The position numbers and the translations under genes are program-made. A stretch of 46,700 nucleotides of DNA from an uncultured Blautia sp. (GTDB lineage: Bacteria > Bacillota > Clostridia > Lachnospirales > Lachnospiraceae): the NCBI GenBank assembly GCA_900549015.1, contig URMH01000020.1, forward strand, positions 1 to 46,700, in the 5' to 3' direction. Position 1 is the stretch's first letter. The number at the start of each line of letters is the position of its first letter. Below, piece after piece: positions 38,498 through 46,700 of this stretch. The notes beneath the pieces are model-generated. The model was not told where the DNA came from. It worked only from the letters and a program-made list of their open reading frames with translations, and did no database searches.

Positions 38498-39682
38498 ATG
38501 GGTAAAATGATATATCTTGATAATGCAGCGACAACAAAGACAGCACCGGAAGTTGTAGATGCCATGCTTCCGTATTTTACGGAGCTTTATGGAAATCCTT
38601 CCAGCGTATATGAGTTTGCAGGGAAAACAAAAGAAGCAGTAAATGCGTCAAGACAGCAGATTGCAGATGCGATTGGAGCAAAAAAAGAAGAAATTTATTT
38701 CACAGCAGGCGGTTCAGAATCGGATAACTGGGCATTAAAAGCGGCGTTTGAGGCTTATAAAACAAAGGGAAATCACATTATTACAACAAAAATTGAGCAT
38801 CATGCCATTCTCCATACCTGTCAGTATCTGGAAAAAGAGAGAGGGGCAAAAGTCACATATCTGGACGTAGATGAAAACGGAAGAATAAAAATTGAAGATC
38901 TGGAGAAAGCAATCACATCGGAAACGATTCTCATTTCTGTTATGTTTGCAAATAATGAGATTGGAACTGTAGAGCCTGTAAAAGAAATCGGAATGGTCGC
39001 AAGAGAGCATGGGATTCTTTTCCACACAGACGCTGTGCAGGCGTTCTGCCAGATGCCTATTGATGTAGATGAGCTGGGCATTGATATGTTGAGCTCCAGC
39101 GCCCATAAGATAAACGGACCAAAGGGAATCGGTTTCCTCTATATCCGAAAAGGCGTAAAAATCCGTTCCTTTGTTCACGGAGGCGCACAGGAAAGAAAGC
39201 GCCGTGCAGGCACAGAAAATGTACCGGGAATCGTAGGATACGGAAAAGCAGTGGAAAGAGCACTTTCGACCATGAAAGAGAGAACAGAGAAAGAGGCGGA
39301 GCTTCGCGATTATATGATCAGCCGCATTGAGAAGGAGATTCCGTATGTGCGAGTAAACGGTCACAGAGAAATGCGCCTTCCAAATAATGTAAATGTAAGC
39401 TTTCAGTTTATAGAGGGAGAATCCCTTCTTCTTATGCTGGATAATTACGGAATCTGTGCATCAAGCGGTTCCGCCTGTACATCAGGTTCTCTGGATCCGT
39501 CTCATGTGCTCCTCGCGATCGGGCTGCCGCATGAGATTGCGCACGGTTCTCTTCGAATGACTTTAAGCGAGGAGACAACAAAAGAGGATATTGATTTTAC
39601 AGTAGATCATTTAAAAGAAATTGTACAGAATCTTCGCAATATGTCGCCATTATATGAAGATTTTATTAAAAAACAGAAATAA
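38498..39682 (+). CDS. iscS: Cysteine desulfurase (IscS/NifS)
   Basis: 394 residues. A PLP enzyme that takes sulfur from cysteine as a persulfide for Fe-S clusters and thio-tRNA. YLDNAATTKTAPEV at the start, ITTKIEHHAIL (His over PLP), SSAHKINGPKGIGFLYI (Schiff-base Lys), and the active-site loop CASSGSACTSGS with the persulfide Cys. AAGGAGGACGCAAAAA precedes the ATG, 15 bases after iscR. IscU follows 31 bases downstream and MnmA after that, matching the two main sulfur acceptors. Confidence 0.96.
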   Translation: MGKMIYLDNAATTKTAPEVVDAMLPYFTELYGNPSSVYEFAGKTKEAVNASRQQIADAIGAKKEEIYFTAGGSESDNWALKAAFEAYKTKGNHIITTKIEHHAILHTCQYLEKERGAKVTYLDVDENGRIKIEDLEKAITSETILISVMFANNEIGTVEPVKEIGMVAREHGILFHTDAVQAFCQMPIDVDELGIDMLSSSAHKINGPKGIGFLYIRKGVKIRSFVHGGAQERKRRAGTENVPGIVGYGKAVERALSTMKERTEKEAELRDYMISRIEKEIPYVRVNGHREMRLPNNVNVSFQFIEGESLLLMLDNYGICASSGSACTSGSLDPSHVLLAIGLPHEIAHGSLRMTLSEETTKEDIDFTVDHLKEIVQNLRNMSPLYEDFIKKQK

Positions 39683-39713
39683 TTATAAAAGCACTTGTCA
39701 GGAGGAAAAAAAG

Positions 39714-40157
39714 ATGTATAGTGAAAAAGTAATGGATCATTTCCAGAACCCACGTAATGTTGGAGAAATTGAAAATGCAAGCGGTGTAGGTACAGTAGGA
39801 AACGCAAAATGCGGTGACATCATGCGTATTTTTCTGGATATAGACGATGAGACAAAAGTGATCAAAGACTGCAAGTTTAAAACCTTCGGTTGCGGAGCTG
39901 CCGTTGCAACAAGCAGCATGGCAACAGAGCTTGTAAAAGGAAAGACCATCGAGGAGGCTTTAAAGGTGACAAACAAGGCGGTTATGGAAGCGCTGGACGG
40001 ACTTCCGCCTGTAAAAGTACATTGTTCTCTTCTCGCAGAGGAAGCCATTCATGCGGCTTTATGGGATTATGCAGAGAAGCATGATATGAAAATCGAGGGA
40101 CTTTCCAAACCCAAATCTGATATTCATGAAGACGAAGAGGACGAGGAAGAATATTAA
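39714..40157 (+). CDS. iscU: Fe-S cluster scaffold protein IscU/NifU-like
   Basis: 147 residues from 39714. The frame opens at 39621 inside iscS, but AGGAGGAAAAAAAG fits the ATG at 39714, which starts the standard YSEKVMDHFQNPRNVGE. The three cluster cysteines are in NAKCGDIM, TFGCGAAVATSS and VHCSLLAEEA. The tail is unusually acidic (DIHEDEEDEEEY, last 15 residues), unlike the short E. coli tail but seen in clostridial members. Its stop shares one base with the mnmA start (TAATG), indicating coupling. Confidence 0.96.
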   Translation: MYSEKVMDHFQNPRNVGEIENASGVGTVGNAKCGDIMRIFLDIDDETKVIKDCKFKTFGCGAAVATSSMATELVKGKTIEEALKVTNKAVMEALDGLPPVKVHCSLLAEEAIHAALWDYAEKHDMKIEGLSKPKSDIHEDEEDEEEY

Positions 40158-41218
40158 TGGATAAGAAGAAAATAATCGTAGGTCTTTCAGGCGGAGTGGA
40201 CTCCTCTGTAACAGCTTATCTCCTGAAGGAGCAGGGATATGACGTGATCGGAGTGACAATGGTAAATTTCCGCGATGGAAATGCGGGGGAAAAAATAGCG
40301 GGAGATGCAAAGAAGGTTGCGGATTTTCTGGGGATTCCCCATCATGTAGTGGATTTTTGCTCACAGTTTAAAGAGACAGTCATTGATTATTTTACAAAAG
40401 AATATTTTTCCGGTCGAACTCCGAATCCATGTGTCGTCTGCAATCGTTATATCAAATGGAAGGCAATGATGGAGCAGGGAGAAAAACTGGGAGCACAGTA
40501 TATTGCAACCGGTCATTATGCGCAGGTTACAGAACTTCCAAATGGAAGATTTTCTCTTAAATGCTCCGTTACCGCGGCAAAGGATCAGACATACGCGCTT
40601 TACGGACTGACACAGGAGCAGCTTTCCCATACAGTTATGCCTCTGGGAGCTTATACAAAGGATCAGATTCGGGAGCTTGCAGGGAAAATAGGACTCCCTG
40701 TGGCAGAAAAACCGGACAGTATGGAAATCTGTTTTATACCGGATCAGGATTATGCGGGATATATTGAAAAAACCACAGGGATCCATGTTCCAAAAGGGAA
40801 TTATGTGAATCGGGACGGTGAAACCATAGGACAGCATCGGGGAATCATTCACTATACGATCGGGCAGAGAAAAGGACTGAATCTCGCTATGGGGCGTCCC
40901 GTATTTGTGACAGAAATCCGTCCGGAAACAAATGAGGTTGTTATAGGAGAGAGTGAGGACGTGTTTGCGAAAGCTCTTCGCTGCAGCCAGCTAAACGCTA
41001 TGGCGGTTCCTTCTTTTGAAAGCGGTGTGGAAGTATTTGCCAAAATCCGCTATAACCATAAGGGCGCACCGGCAGTAATAAAGTCTGTGGAGGAAGACTC
41101 TCTGCTCCTGGAATTTGAAGAACCCCAGAGAGCGGTTACTCCGGGACAGGCAGTCGTGTTTTACCGCGATGATCATGTTCTGGGTGGAGGCATTATTGAC
41201 GGACCGGTACGGGAATAA
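40157..41218 (+). CDS. mnmA: tRNA-specific 2-thiouridylase MnmA
   Basis: 353 residues. It thiolates U34 of tRNA Lys, Glu and Gln using sulfur from IscS. PP-loop GLSGGVDSSVTAYLL near residue 10; CVVCNRYIKW with the first catalytic Cys; TGHYAQV; KDQTYALYGL; and the second Cys in SMEICFIPDQDY. C-terminal barrel with VIGESEDVFAKALRC and GQAVVFYRDDHVLGGGII. The start overlaps the iscU stop. This is the last gene of the operon; no clear U-tract terminator follows. Confidence 0.96.
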   Translation: MDKKKIIVGLSGGVDSSVTAYLLKEQGYDVIGVTMVNFRDGNAGEKIAGDAKKVADFLGIPHHVVDFCSQFKETVIDYFTKEYFSGRTPNPCVVCNRYIKWKAMMEQGEKLGAQYIATGHYAQVTELPNGRFSLKCSVTAAKDQTYALYGLTQEQLSHTVMPLGAYTKDQIRELAGKIGLPVAEKPDSMEICFIPDQDYAGYIEKTTGIHVPKGNYVNRDGETIGQHRGIIHYTIGQRKGLNLAMGRPVFVTEIRPETNEVVIGESEDVFAKALRCSQLNAMAVPSFESGVEVFAKIRYNHKGAPAVIKSVEEDSLLLEFEEPQRAVTPGQAVVFYRDDHVLGGGIIDGPVRE

Positions 41219-41240
41219 AGCTGAAAAGCTTGCGTAAATT

Positions 41241-41264
41241 GGGCGGATGTATTTGCATCTGCCC
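41241..41264 (+). other. Leader hairpin before the P-type ATPase
   Basis: GGGCGGATGT (41241-41250) pairs with GCATCTGCCC (41255-41264), 10 bp with two G-U pairs, loop ATTT. No T-run follows; the ribosome site GGAGG starts 14 bases on. It may end the isc transcript or tune the ATPase. Confidence 0.5.
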
Positions 41265-41287
41265 TGAATGCGTTGCAGGAGGAAAAA

Positions 41288-43828
41288 ATGACAGGGCTTA
41301 CCAATGAACAGGTACAGGAAAGAATTGCAGAGGGAAAAGTAAATTTTAATGAAAATCCAAATACAAGGACGTACAAGCAGATTATAAAAGAAAATACGCT
41401 CACGTTTTTTAACTTTTTAAATGCGGTACTTCTTGTTCTGGTGCTTTTTGTGGGGTCGTATAAGAACTCCATGTTTGTAGGAATCATCATCATTAATACC
41501 GTAATCGGAATCATACAGGAAATACGGGCGAAAAAGACAATAGACAAGCTGGCAATCCTGACGGAATCAAAGGCTGTGGTTCTAAGAGATGGCAAGAAAT
41601 GGAGTATTTCCACAGAGAAACTTGTTCTGGACGATCTGATTTATTTAAAAACAGGAGAACAGGTTCCTGCAGACTGCCGGATTCTTGAGGGAAGTCTTGA
41701 GGTAAACGAATCTCTCCTTACAGGAGAAGCGGATAATCTCGGAAAGGGCGAGGGAGACGAACTGTTTTCCGGAAGCTTTATAACGGCAGGCGAGGCTTGC
41801 TGCCAGATCATCCATGTAGGAAAAGATAATTATGCATCGCAGATCACAAGTGAAGCAAAGGAATTTAAAAGACATAATTCAGAGCTTCGCAATTCTCTGA
41901 ATGCGATTTTGAAGGTGATCAGTATTATTATTATTCCCCTTGGACTTCTTCTTTTTTACAAGCAGTTTTACATTGTGGGAGATAGTGTGAAAGATTCTGT
42001 TGTCAGTACAGTTGCGGCTGTTCTTGGAATGATCCCGGAGGGACTTGTGCTTCTTACAAGCGTTGCCCTTACTCTGGGAGCCTTAACTCTCGCAAGAAAG
42101 AAAACTCTGGTGCAGGAGCTTTACTGTATTGAGACTCTGGCGCGAGTAGATACGTTATGCCTTGATAAAACAGGAACGATCACAGAGGGAACCATGTGCG
42201 TGGAAAAGGTGGAGGCATATGATCCCAACTGGAGAGAGGCAGAGCTTGCAGAAAGCATTCTGGAGGAAGATGAAGCAGGTTTTCCGGAAAATGAAATTTC
42301 AGAGGAAGAAGACGGTTTTGGAGAAGGAGCTGCAGAAGAAAAGGCTGAGGAAGAGGTTTCGGAGAAAAATCTTCCGGAACTTTCAGAATCAGAAAAAGAG
42401 TCAGAAAAAGAAATCAGCCGTATTATGGGAAATCTCATGGCTGTTCTGAAAGACCAGAATGCGACAGCAGATGCGCTCCGAAAATATTTTCCGGCAAAAA
42501 AAGATATGACACCAACAAATGTAATTCCGTTTTCTTCTGACAGAAAGTACAGCGGTGCTTCTTTTAAAGAACAGGGAACGTATCTGATGGGCGCAGCGCA
42601 GTTTCTGTTTCCGGAAGGAAACGATGCCCTTGTGGAAAAATGCAGCGAATATGCAGAACAGGGATTTCGGGTTCTTGTTCTTGCTCACAGTCAAAATGAA
42701 AGCACAGGAACAGAACTGCCTTTGGGACTTGTGCCGGAAGGTCTTTTAATTCTCACAGATGTGATACGTAAAGAAGCGCCGGATACCCTTCGCTTTTTCG
42801 ACAGTCAGGGTGTAGATCTTAAAGTGATTTCCGGAGATGACCCGGTCACAGTTTCCTCTATTGCAAAACGTGCAGGACTTAAAAACGCAGAACAGTATGT
42901 GGACGCAACAACGATCACTACGCAGGAGGAAATGGACGAGGCAGTTGCAAATTACAGTGTATTCGGACGTGTGACGCCCCAGCAGAAAAAGGCGATGGTA
43001 CTGTCTCTGAAGAAACAGGGACATACGGTTGCCATGACAGGAGATGGTGTAAACGATGTTCTTGCTTTAAAAGAGGCAGACTGCAGCATTGCTATGGCAG
43101 AGGGAAGCGATGCAGCAAAGAATATTGCAAATGTGGTTCTTCTAGATTCTAATTTTGCGGCAATGCCTCATATTGTAAATCAGGGACGTCGTGTAGTAAA
43201 TAATATCCGTACTGCAGCCTCCATGTTCCTGATTAAGACTATATTTTCTGTTTTGTTGTCTTTGATTACGATTTTTTTCGGAGAAGCCTATCCATTCGAA
43301 CCGATTCAGATGTCGCTTATCAGCGCCTGCGCAGTGGGAATCCCAACCTTCCTTCTTGCTCAGGAAAACAATTATCAGAAGATAGACCATACTTTTTTGC
43401 GTCATGTGTTTATGAATGCTTTTCCGGCAGCAGTTACCATTACAGGCTGCGTGTTTGCTGTCATGGTAGTCTGTCAGGACGTATATCATTCCAATGTTAT
43501 GCTGAATACAGCCTGTGTTCTCGTGACCGGCTGGAATTATATGGCAGCTTTAAAGACGGTATATGCGCCTTTGAACCGCTACAGAAAGGTGATCATCTAC
43601 AGTATGCAGTGCAGCTTTTTCCTTGCGGCAGTGGTGCTTCAGAAACTTCTGGCGCTTGGCTCTCTGGAGTTTGGAATGATCATTCTTGTATTTCTTCTTA
43701 TGACATTCTCGCCGATTCTTATTGAGGCGATTACGAATGGAATCCGGAAGATGTACAGCCGCTCCTTCGACGGAGAGGAAAAAGGACGTCTGGCTCTGTT
43801 TCTTGAAAAGCTTGTGAAAGTAAAATAA
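41288..43828 (+). CDS. Cation-transporting P-type ATPase (CtpE-like)
   Basis: 846 residues from the ATG at 41288 (GGAGG upstream; the frame also admits TTG at 41273). It has an A domain with LLTGEAD (canonical TGES altered to TGEA), M4 motif LGMIPEGLVLLTS, phosphorylation loop LCLDKTGTITEG (Asp about 293), hinge VAMTGDGVNDVLALKEAD, and C-terminal membrane helices. The PEGL in M4 and the QELYCIETLARVD block place it in the CtpE group, reported as Ca2+ importers in mycobacteria; the ion here is inferred. An acidic insert of about 55 residues (322-376, Glu-rich) lies between phosphorylation and nucleotide domains. Its position after isc genes may be incidental. Confidence 0.88.
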   Translation: MTGLTNEQVQERIAEGKVNFNENPNTRTYKQIIKENTLTFFNFLNAVLLVLVLFVGSYKNSMFVGIIIINTVIGIIQEIRAKKTIDKLAILTESKAVVLRDGKKWSISTEKLVLDDLIYLKTGEQVPADCRILEGSLEVNESLLTGEADNLGKGEGDELFSGSFITAGEACCQIIHVGKDNYASQITSEAKEFKRHNSELRNSLNAILKVISIIIIPLGLLLFYKQFYIVGDSVKDSVVSTVAAVLGMIPEGLVLLTSVALTLGALTLARKKTLVQELYCIETLARVDTLCLDKTGTITEGTMCVEKVEAYDPNWREAELAESILEEDEAGFPENEISEEEDGFGEGAAEEKAEEEVSEKNLPELSESEKESEKEISRIMGNLMAVLKDQNATADALRKYFPAKKDMTPTNVIPFSSDRKYSGASFKEQGTYLMGAAQFLFPEGNDALVEKCSEYAEQGFRVLVLAHSQNESTGTELPLGLVPEGLLILTDVIRKEAPDTLRFFDSQGVDLKVISGDDPVTVSSIAKRAGLKNAEQYVDATTITTQEEMDEAVANYSVFGRVTPQQKKAMVLSLKKQGHTVAMTGDGVNDVLALKEADCSIAMAEGSDAAKNIANVVLLDSNFAAMPHIVNQGRRVVNNIRTAASMFLIKTIFSVLLSLITIFFGEAYPFEPIQMSLISACAVGIPTFLLAQENNYQKIDHTFLRHVFMNAFPAAVTITGCVFAVMVVCQDVYHSNVMLNTACVLVTGWNYMAALKTVYAPLNRYRKVIIYSMQCSFFLAAVVLQKLLALGSLEFGMIILVFLLMTFSPILIEAITNGIRKMYSRSFDGEEKGRLALFLEKLVKVK

Positions 43829-43847
43829 GATAAAAATAAGTCAGAAA

Positions 43848-43905
43848 AAACCCGGGAACAAACCTGAGCGACAGTGCTCAGAAATGTTTCCGGGTTTATT
43901 TTATT
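43848..43905. terminator. Compound terminator between convergent ATPase and amylosucrase-like genes
   Basis: AAACCCGGGAACA (43848-43860) pairs with TGTTTCCGGGTTT (43885-43897) with one G-U, enclosing a second hairpin CTGAGC/GCTCAG (43864-43869, 43876-43881). TATTTTATT follows on the plus strand, TTTTTTC on the minus. Confidence 0.85.
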
Positions 43906-43922
43906 GCTGTTTATTTTAAAAT

Positions 43923-45551
43923 TTATTTGCGAAGAAGCCATAAGAAGCCAAAAGCAGGAATGTTTACCCCTTTTGCCTCCATTTCCCGTCCGGAAATCAA
44001 ATCGGTATAAATGCCGTCTTCTTCATTGATCCAGGCAGTTTTATCGTATTCGCTGAAATTGTAAATGCCGATGAATTTTTCTTCATCTGTTTCACGCACA
44101 AGAGCAAGAACAGAAGAGTCCCAGGTTTCTATCGTGAGGGCGGGAACAGAGGAGTTAAATACCTTGTGTGAGCTGCGAACCGCTTTTAACCGGCTAAGAG
44201 AAGAAAAAATCTGTCCCTGTACAGTGTGCGCCAGCTTTCTGTTTTCAGCCAGAGTTTTATTAAAATCTCCCGCATGAAGAGAATAATCATTTAATTTTCC
44301 GATTTCATCGCCGCTTAACAGAACCGGCATTCCCGGAAGTGAGAGAAGGAGACTGTGAAGCGTAATGTCGTAGAGAACCGCTTTTTCAAGGGAAGGGGAA
44401 TTTCCTTCAAAATCTGCTTTTTCAATTCCGCATAGGGAAGCGGCTGTGCCGCGCACTCCTTCTTTAAATGCTTCTCCTCTTGCAAAAGAGCCGGGATATT
44501 TGCCGGTAAAGAAATCGTTTAAGTATTTTTTGTGAGGAGTCTCTTCCATAGCGCAGTCCTTTAAATAAGAATAATCCAGATTCCACCGGATTTCATCGTG
44601 GTTTCTTAGAGCGTTCAGGAACACGCAGTTCTCAGAGAGAGAAGCGCGTCTGTCTATCTGACGGCGGAGAAGAGATGTGTCTCTTGTTGCTGCTGTGTGC
44701 CAGATGTCCGCCATGTTTTCAGAGGAAAACAGAAGATGGAAGACAGGGCTTTCAGGTGTTCCAAACCAGGAAAGAGAAGATTCCTTTTCCATATCTGTTT
44801 TTCCGAGGAGAAGAACTCCGGGGCATACGATCTCACATACAAGACGCATCATGCGGCCAATAGAATAAAATGGAGGAAGCGGGCTTACACATATCATGTC
44901 TGCTCCCTGATCTGCAAGAGAGAGCAGCTGAAAAATCATGTCGTTAAAAGCGGCAGGTGAAAAACTGTCTGAGCTCTGTGCAAATTTTGCGGAAAAATCG
45001 AAAGAGAGGTCGGAACAGAGGCAGATGCCGCGGCTGTGGGCGCGGGCGGCAAAGGCGGAACTGTCTTTTTCCGTGCTTCTTAAGAAAAGGAAATTTGCAC
45101 GGCATTCTTCCGCGTAATTTAACAATTCATTTTGCGCTTCCGCTGTTTCCGGAAGAGAATCTCCGTATATTTCCATTCCTGACAGGTGTCCTTCCTGATA
45201 CCAGGCAGGATTTTCTGCGCGCTCTGTATCGGATTTTTGAAGCTCCTGATTTCTTTTGTTATAAAAATGTCTCATCTGTAAAGTCAGATCTTCCAGATAA
45301 GAGAGGACGTCTTTTGAATTTTCGTAAAGTTCACAGTAAAGCCATTTTAGCTCATCGTAGCAGCGGGAAAAGCGCTGCTGATAAATGAAGTCCTTTTCCG
45401 GGGCTGCGGTGAGCCGTGGTTCTTTCTGATTTTCAGTCGCGATTTTTACAGGTTCTGCCTTCTGTGTGCTGATTTTTATATAATCTGTTTTCTTTGTTTC
45501 CAGTCGTGAAGCTGCAGCAGCCTTTTTCTTCTGGAGTCTTTTACTTGCCAT
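43923..45551 (-). CDS. Amylosucrase-like GH13 protein lacking catalytic residues
   Basis: 542 residues. A basic N-terminal tail (1-50) precedes a GH13 fold of the amylosucrase kind: helical RFSRCYDELKWLYCELYEN, NHDEIRWNLDYSYL (region IV, intact, about 317), SLPGMPVLLSGDEIGKLNDYS, and a C-terminal beta domain ending IPAFGFLWLLRK. Region I, normally DFxFNHTS, is DLSFDFSA (181-188); region II, normally RxDA, is CVSPL (221-225), losing Arg and the nucleophile Asp; region III, normally SEA, is GKTD (250-253), losing the acid/base Glu. The substrate loop is also shortened (typical length is about 640). No frameshift or stop, so it is likely a maintained pseudoenzyme, perhaps glucan-binding or regulatory. 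GGAGGAAATATT precedes the ATG. Confidence 0.8.
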   Translation of the reverse strand: MASKRLQKKKAAAASRLETKKTDYIKISTQKAEPVKIATENQKEPRLTAAPEKDFIYQQRFSRCYDELKWLYCELYENSKDVLSYLEDLTLQMRHFYNKRNQELQKSDTERAENPAWYQEGHLSGMEIYGDSLPETAEAQNELLNYAEECRANFLFLRSTEKDSSAFAARAHSRGICLCSDLSFDFSAKFAQSSDSFSPAAFNDMIFQLLSLADQGADMICVSPLPPFYSIGRMMRLVCEIVCPGVLLLGKTDMEKESSLSWFGTPESPVFHLLFSSENMADIWHTAATRDTSLLRRQIDRRASLSENCVFLNALRNHDEIRWNLDYSYLKDCAMEETPHKKYLNDFFTGKYPGSFARGEAFKEGVRGTAASLCGIEKADFEGNSPSLEKAVLYDITLHSLLLSLPGMPVLLSGDEIGKLNDYSLHAGDFNKTLAENRKLAHTVQGQIFSSLSRLKAVRSSHKVFNSSVPALTIETWDSSVLALVRETDEEKFIGIYNFSEYDKTAWINEEDGIYTDLISGREMEAKGVNIPAFGFLWLLRK

Positions 45552-45682
45552 AATATTTCCTCCTGTTTTAAAACTTTTTAAAACTTAATGTAACAATCTT
45601 ACATTTCGTCAGGAAAAAAGTCAAGTTCAGACAGTAAGGAAGGGCAATCTGAGAAATTTTGTGAGGTTTTTTAGAAAAAGTC

Positions 45683-45711
45683 TTGAATTTTTGTTCTGAA
45701 TTCGGTACAAT
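45683..45711 (+). promoter_or_regulatory. gapA promoter
   Basis: TTGAAT (45683-45688), 17 bases, TACAAT (45706-45711). The rest of the 234-base gap 45552-45785 holds AT-rich sequence upstream and the leader hairpin downstream. Confidence 0.8.
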
Positions 45712-45724
45712 ACTCCTAGGTTGA

Positions 45725-45750
45725 CGTTTCTTTAACAAATAAAGGAAACG
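45725..45750 (+). other. Leader hairpin of gapA
   Basis: CGTTTC-TTT (45725-45733) pairs with AAA-G-GAAACG (45741-45750), 9 bp with one bulge, about seven bases from the predicted transcription start. A 5' stabiliser is plausible for a very abundant message. Confidence 0.5.
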
Positions 45751-45785
45751 CCTAATTACCATTTAATTCATAGGAGGAATTTATC

Positions 45786-46700
45786 ATGGCAGTAAAAGTT
45801 GCAATCAATGGTTTTGGACGTATCGGTCGTCTTGCTTTCCGTCAGATGTTCGGAGCAGAGGGATTTGAAATCGTAGCTATCAACGACTTAACATCTCCGG
45901 CAGTGCTGGCTCACTTATTAAAATATGACTCTACACAGGGAAGATACGCTCTGTGCGATAAAGTTTCCGCTGGCGAAGACTCTATCACAGTAGACGGAAA
46001 AGAAATCAAAATTTATGCAAAAGCTAACGCTGCAGAACTTCCTTGGGGAGAAATCGGAGTAGATGTAGTTCTTGAGTGTACAGGATTCTACACATCCAAA
46101 GATAAAGCACAGGCTCATATCGACGCTGGTGCAAAACACGTTATCATCTCCGCTCCGGCTGGAAATGACCTGAAAACAATCGTTTACAATGTAAACCACG
46201 AGACATTAACAGCAGATGACCACATCATCTCCGCTGCATCCTGTACAACAAACTGCTTAGCACCAATGGCTAAAGCATTAAATGACCTTGCAGCAATCAA
46301 ATCCGGTATCATGTGCACAATCCACGCTTACACAGGCGATCAGATGACACTTGACGGACCGCAGAGAAAAGGTGATTTAAGAAGAAGCCGTGCAGCAGCA
46401 GTAAATATCGTTCCAAACAGCACAGGTGCTGCAAAAGCTATCGGTCTTGTTATTCCGGAACTGAACGGAAAATTAATCGGTTCTGCACAGCGTGTTCCAA
46501 CACCAACAGGTTCTACAACTATCTTAACAGCAGTTGTTGAAGGAAACGTAACAGTTGATCAGATCAACGCAGCTATGAAAGCAGCTTCTAACGAGTCCTT
46601 TGGCTACAACGTAGATGAGATCGTTTCTTCCGATATCGTAGGAATGACATATGGTTCTCTCTTCGATGCAACTCAGACAATGGTTCTTCCGTTAGACAAC
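45786..46700 (+). CDS. gapA: Glyceraldehyde-3-phosphate dehydrogenase, 5' part (3' end outside window)
   Basis: 305 codons visible of an expected 335-340. NAD-dependent oxidation and phosphorylation of glyceraldehyde 3-phosphate in glycolysis. VAINGFGRIGRLAFRQ begins the Rossmann fold; Asp in AINDLTSPAV favours NAD; the catalytic Cys153 is in SAASCTTNCLAPMAK; HAYTGDQ carries the catalytic His; RRSRAAAVNIVPNSTGAAK is the phosphate site. AGGAGGAATTTATC precedes the ATG. Codon choice (AAC, ATC, TCC, GCT) is more biased than in its neighbours, as usual for highly expressed glycolytic genes. Confidence 0.98.
   Translation, partial: MAVKVAINGFGRIGRLAFRQMFGAEGFEIVAINDLTSPAVLAHLLKYDSTQGRYALCDKVSAGEDSITVDGKEIKIYAKANAAELPWGEIGVDVVLECTGFYTSKDKAQAHIDAGAKHVIISAPAGNDLKTIVYNVNHETLTADDHIISAASCTTNCLAPMAKALNDLAAIKSGIMCTIHAYTGDQMTLDGPQRKGDLRRSRAAAVNIVPNSTGAAKAIGLVIPELNGKLIGSAQRVPTPTGSTTILTAVVEGNVTVDQINAAMKAASNESFGYNVDEIVSSDIVGMTYGSLFDATQTMVLPLDN

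Noticed and set aside
1..46700. CRISPR arrays, tRNA or rRNA genes
   Set aside because: No regularly spaced direct repeats and no cloverleaf or rRNA signature were noticed on reading; intergenic gaps are mostly too short to hold them.

Overview
The window reads as a chromosomal segment of an anaerobic, endospore-forming member of the Firmicutes, most likely a Lachnospiraceae gut bacterium (Blautia/Ruminococcus-like). The inference rests on the sporulation genes (spoIIGA-sigE, spo0A, two CotF-like coat genes, spoIIM-like, spoVB-like), a T-box-controlled thrS, a fused FeoA-FeoB, an IscR-IscS-IscU-MnmA operon, a class I-beta DAHP synthase, moderately AT-rich DNA with strong AGGAGG ribosome sites, and a recA-recX-rny order. 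No prophage, CRISPR array, rRNA or tRNA gene was seen. The only mobile-element trace is a broken insertion-sequence fragment near 26.24-26.66 kb.

Layout. 0-5.7 kb: the 3' end of purA, a membrane-anchored HAD phosphatase, a SEC-C protein, a YdcF-like membrane protein, and thrS behind a complete T-box leader. 5.7-9.2 kb: convergent aroE, divergent aroD, then spoIIGA-sigE behind a promoter that looks like a textbook Spo0A-activated spoIIG promoter. 9.3-11.6 kb: an RluD-type pseudouridine synthase, a small helical protein and a metallophosphoesterase. 11.7-16.4 kb: a GntR-controlled sugar-type ABC cassette (regulator, permease, binding protein, permease, inositol-monophosphatase-like enzyme) with no ATPase gene. 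16.4-19.4 kb: a PaaK-type CoA ligase with an ACT-domain partner, then a DAHP synthase. 19.5-24.4 kb: feoB meeting a MATE exporter/aldo-keto reductase pair tail to tail. 24.4-27 kb: the accessory part of the window, with a small membrane ORF and apparent gene debris, an AraC regulator with a sugar-binding-like C-terminal domain, and a GPP34-like gene broken by the IS remnant. 27-29.9 kb: spo0A, glgA and two coat genes. 29.9-35.5 kb: a P-loop kinase, recA, recX, rny, a spoIIM-like gene and xerD. 35.5-38 kb (minus): a spoVB-like flippase and a second (class I-alpha) DAHP synthase. 38-41.2 kb: iscR-iscS-iscU-mnmA. 41.3-45.6 kb: a CtpE-like P-type ATPase with an acidic insert, and a convergent amylosucrase-like gene that has lost its catalytic residues. 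The window ends inside gapA.

How they work together. Three themes recur. (1) Sporulation control: spo0A lies in the window together with its expected target, the spoIIG promoter, plus mother-cell coat and engulfment/cortex candidates. (2) Chorismate supply: two DAHP synthases of different classes, aroD, aroE and an ACT/PaaK pair. (3) Fe-S and iron: feoAB, the Isc operon and MnmA. Several leaders carry structures that can control translation, notably RBS-occluding hairpins before the coat pair and before rny.

The most unusual signals are the catalytically dead amylosucrase homologue, the start-site-dependent RBS occlusion proposed for the coat genes, the self-pairing Shine-Dalgarno of rny, the ATPase-less ABC cassette with paired operators, and the domain-boundary internal start in the AraC protein. 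Everything stated is from reading the sequence; no database search was run.
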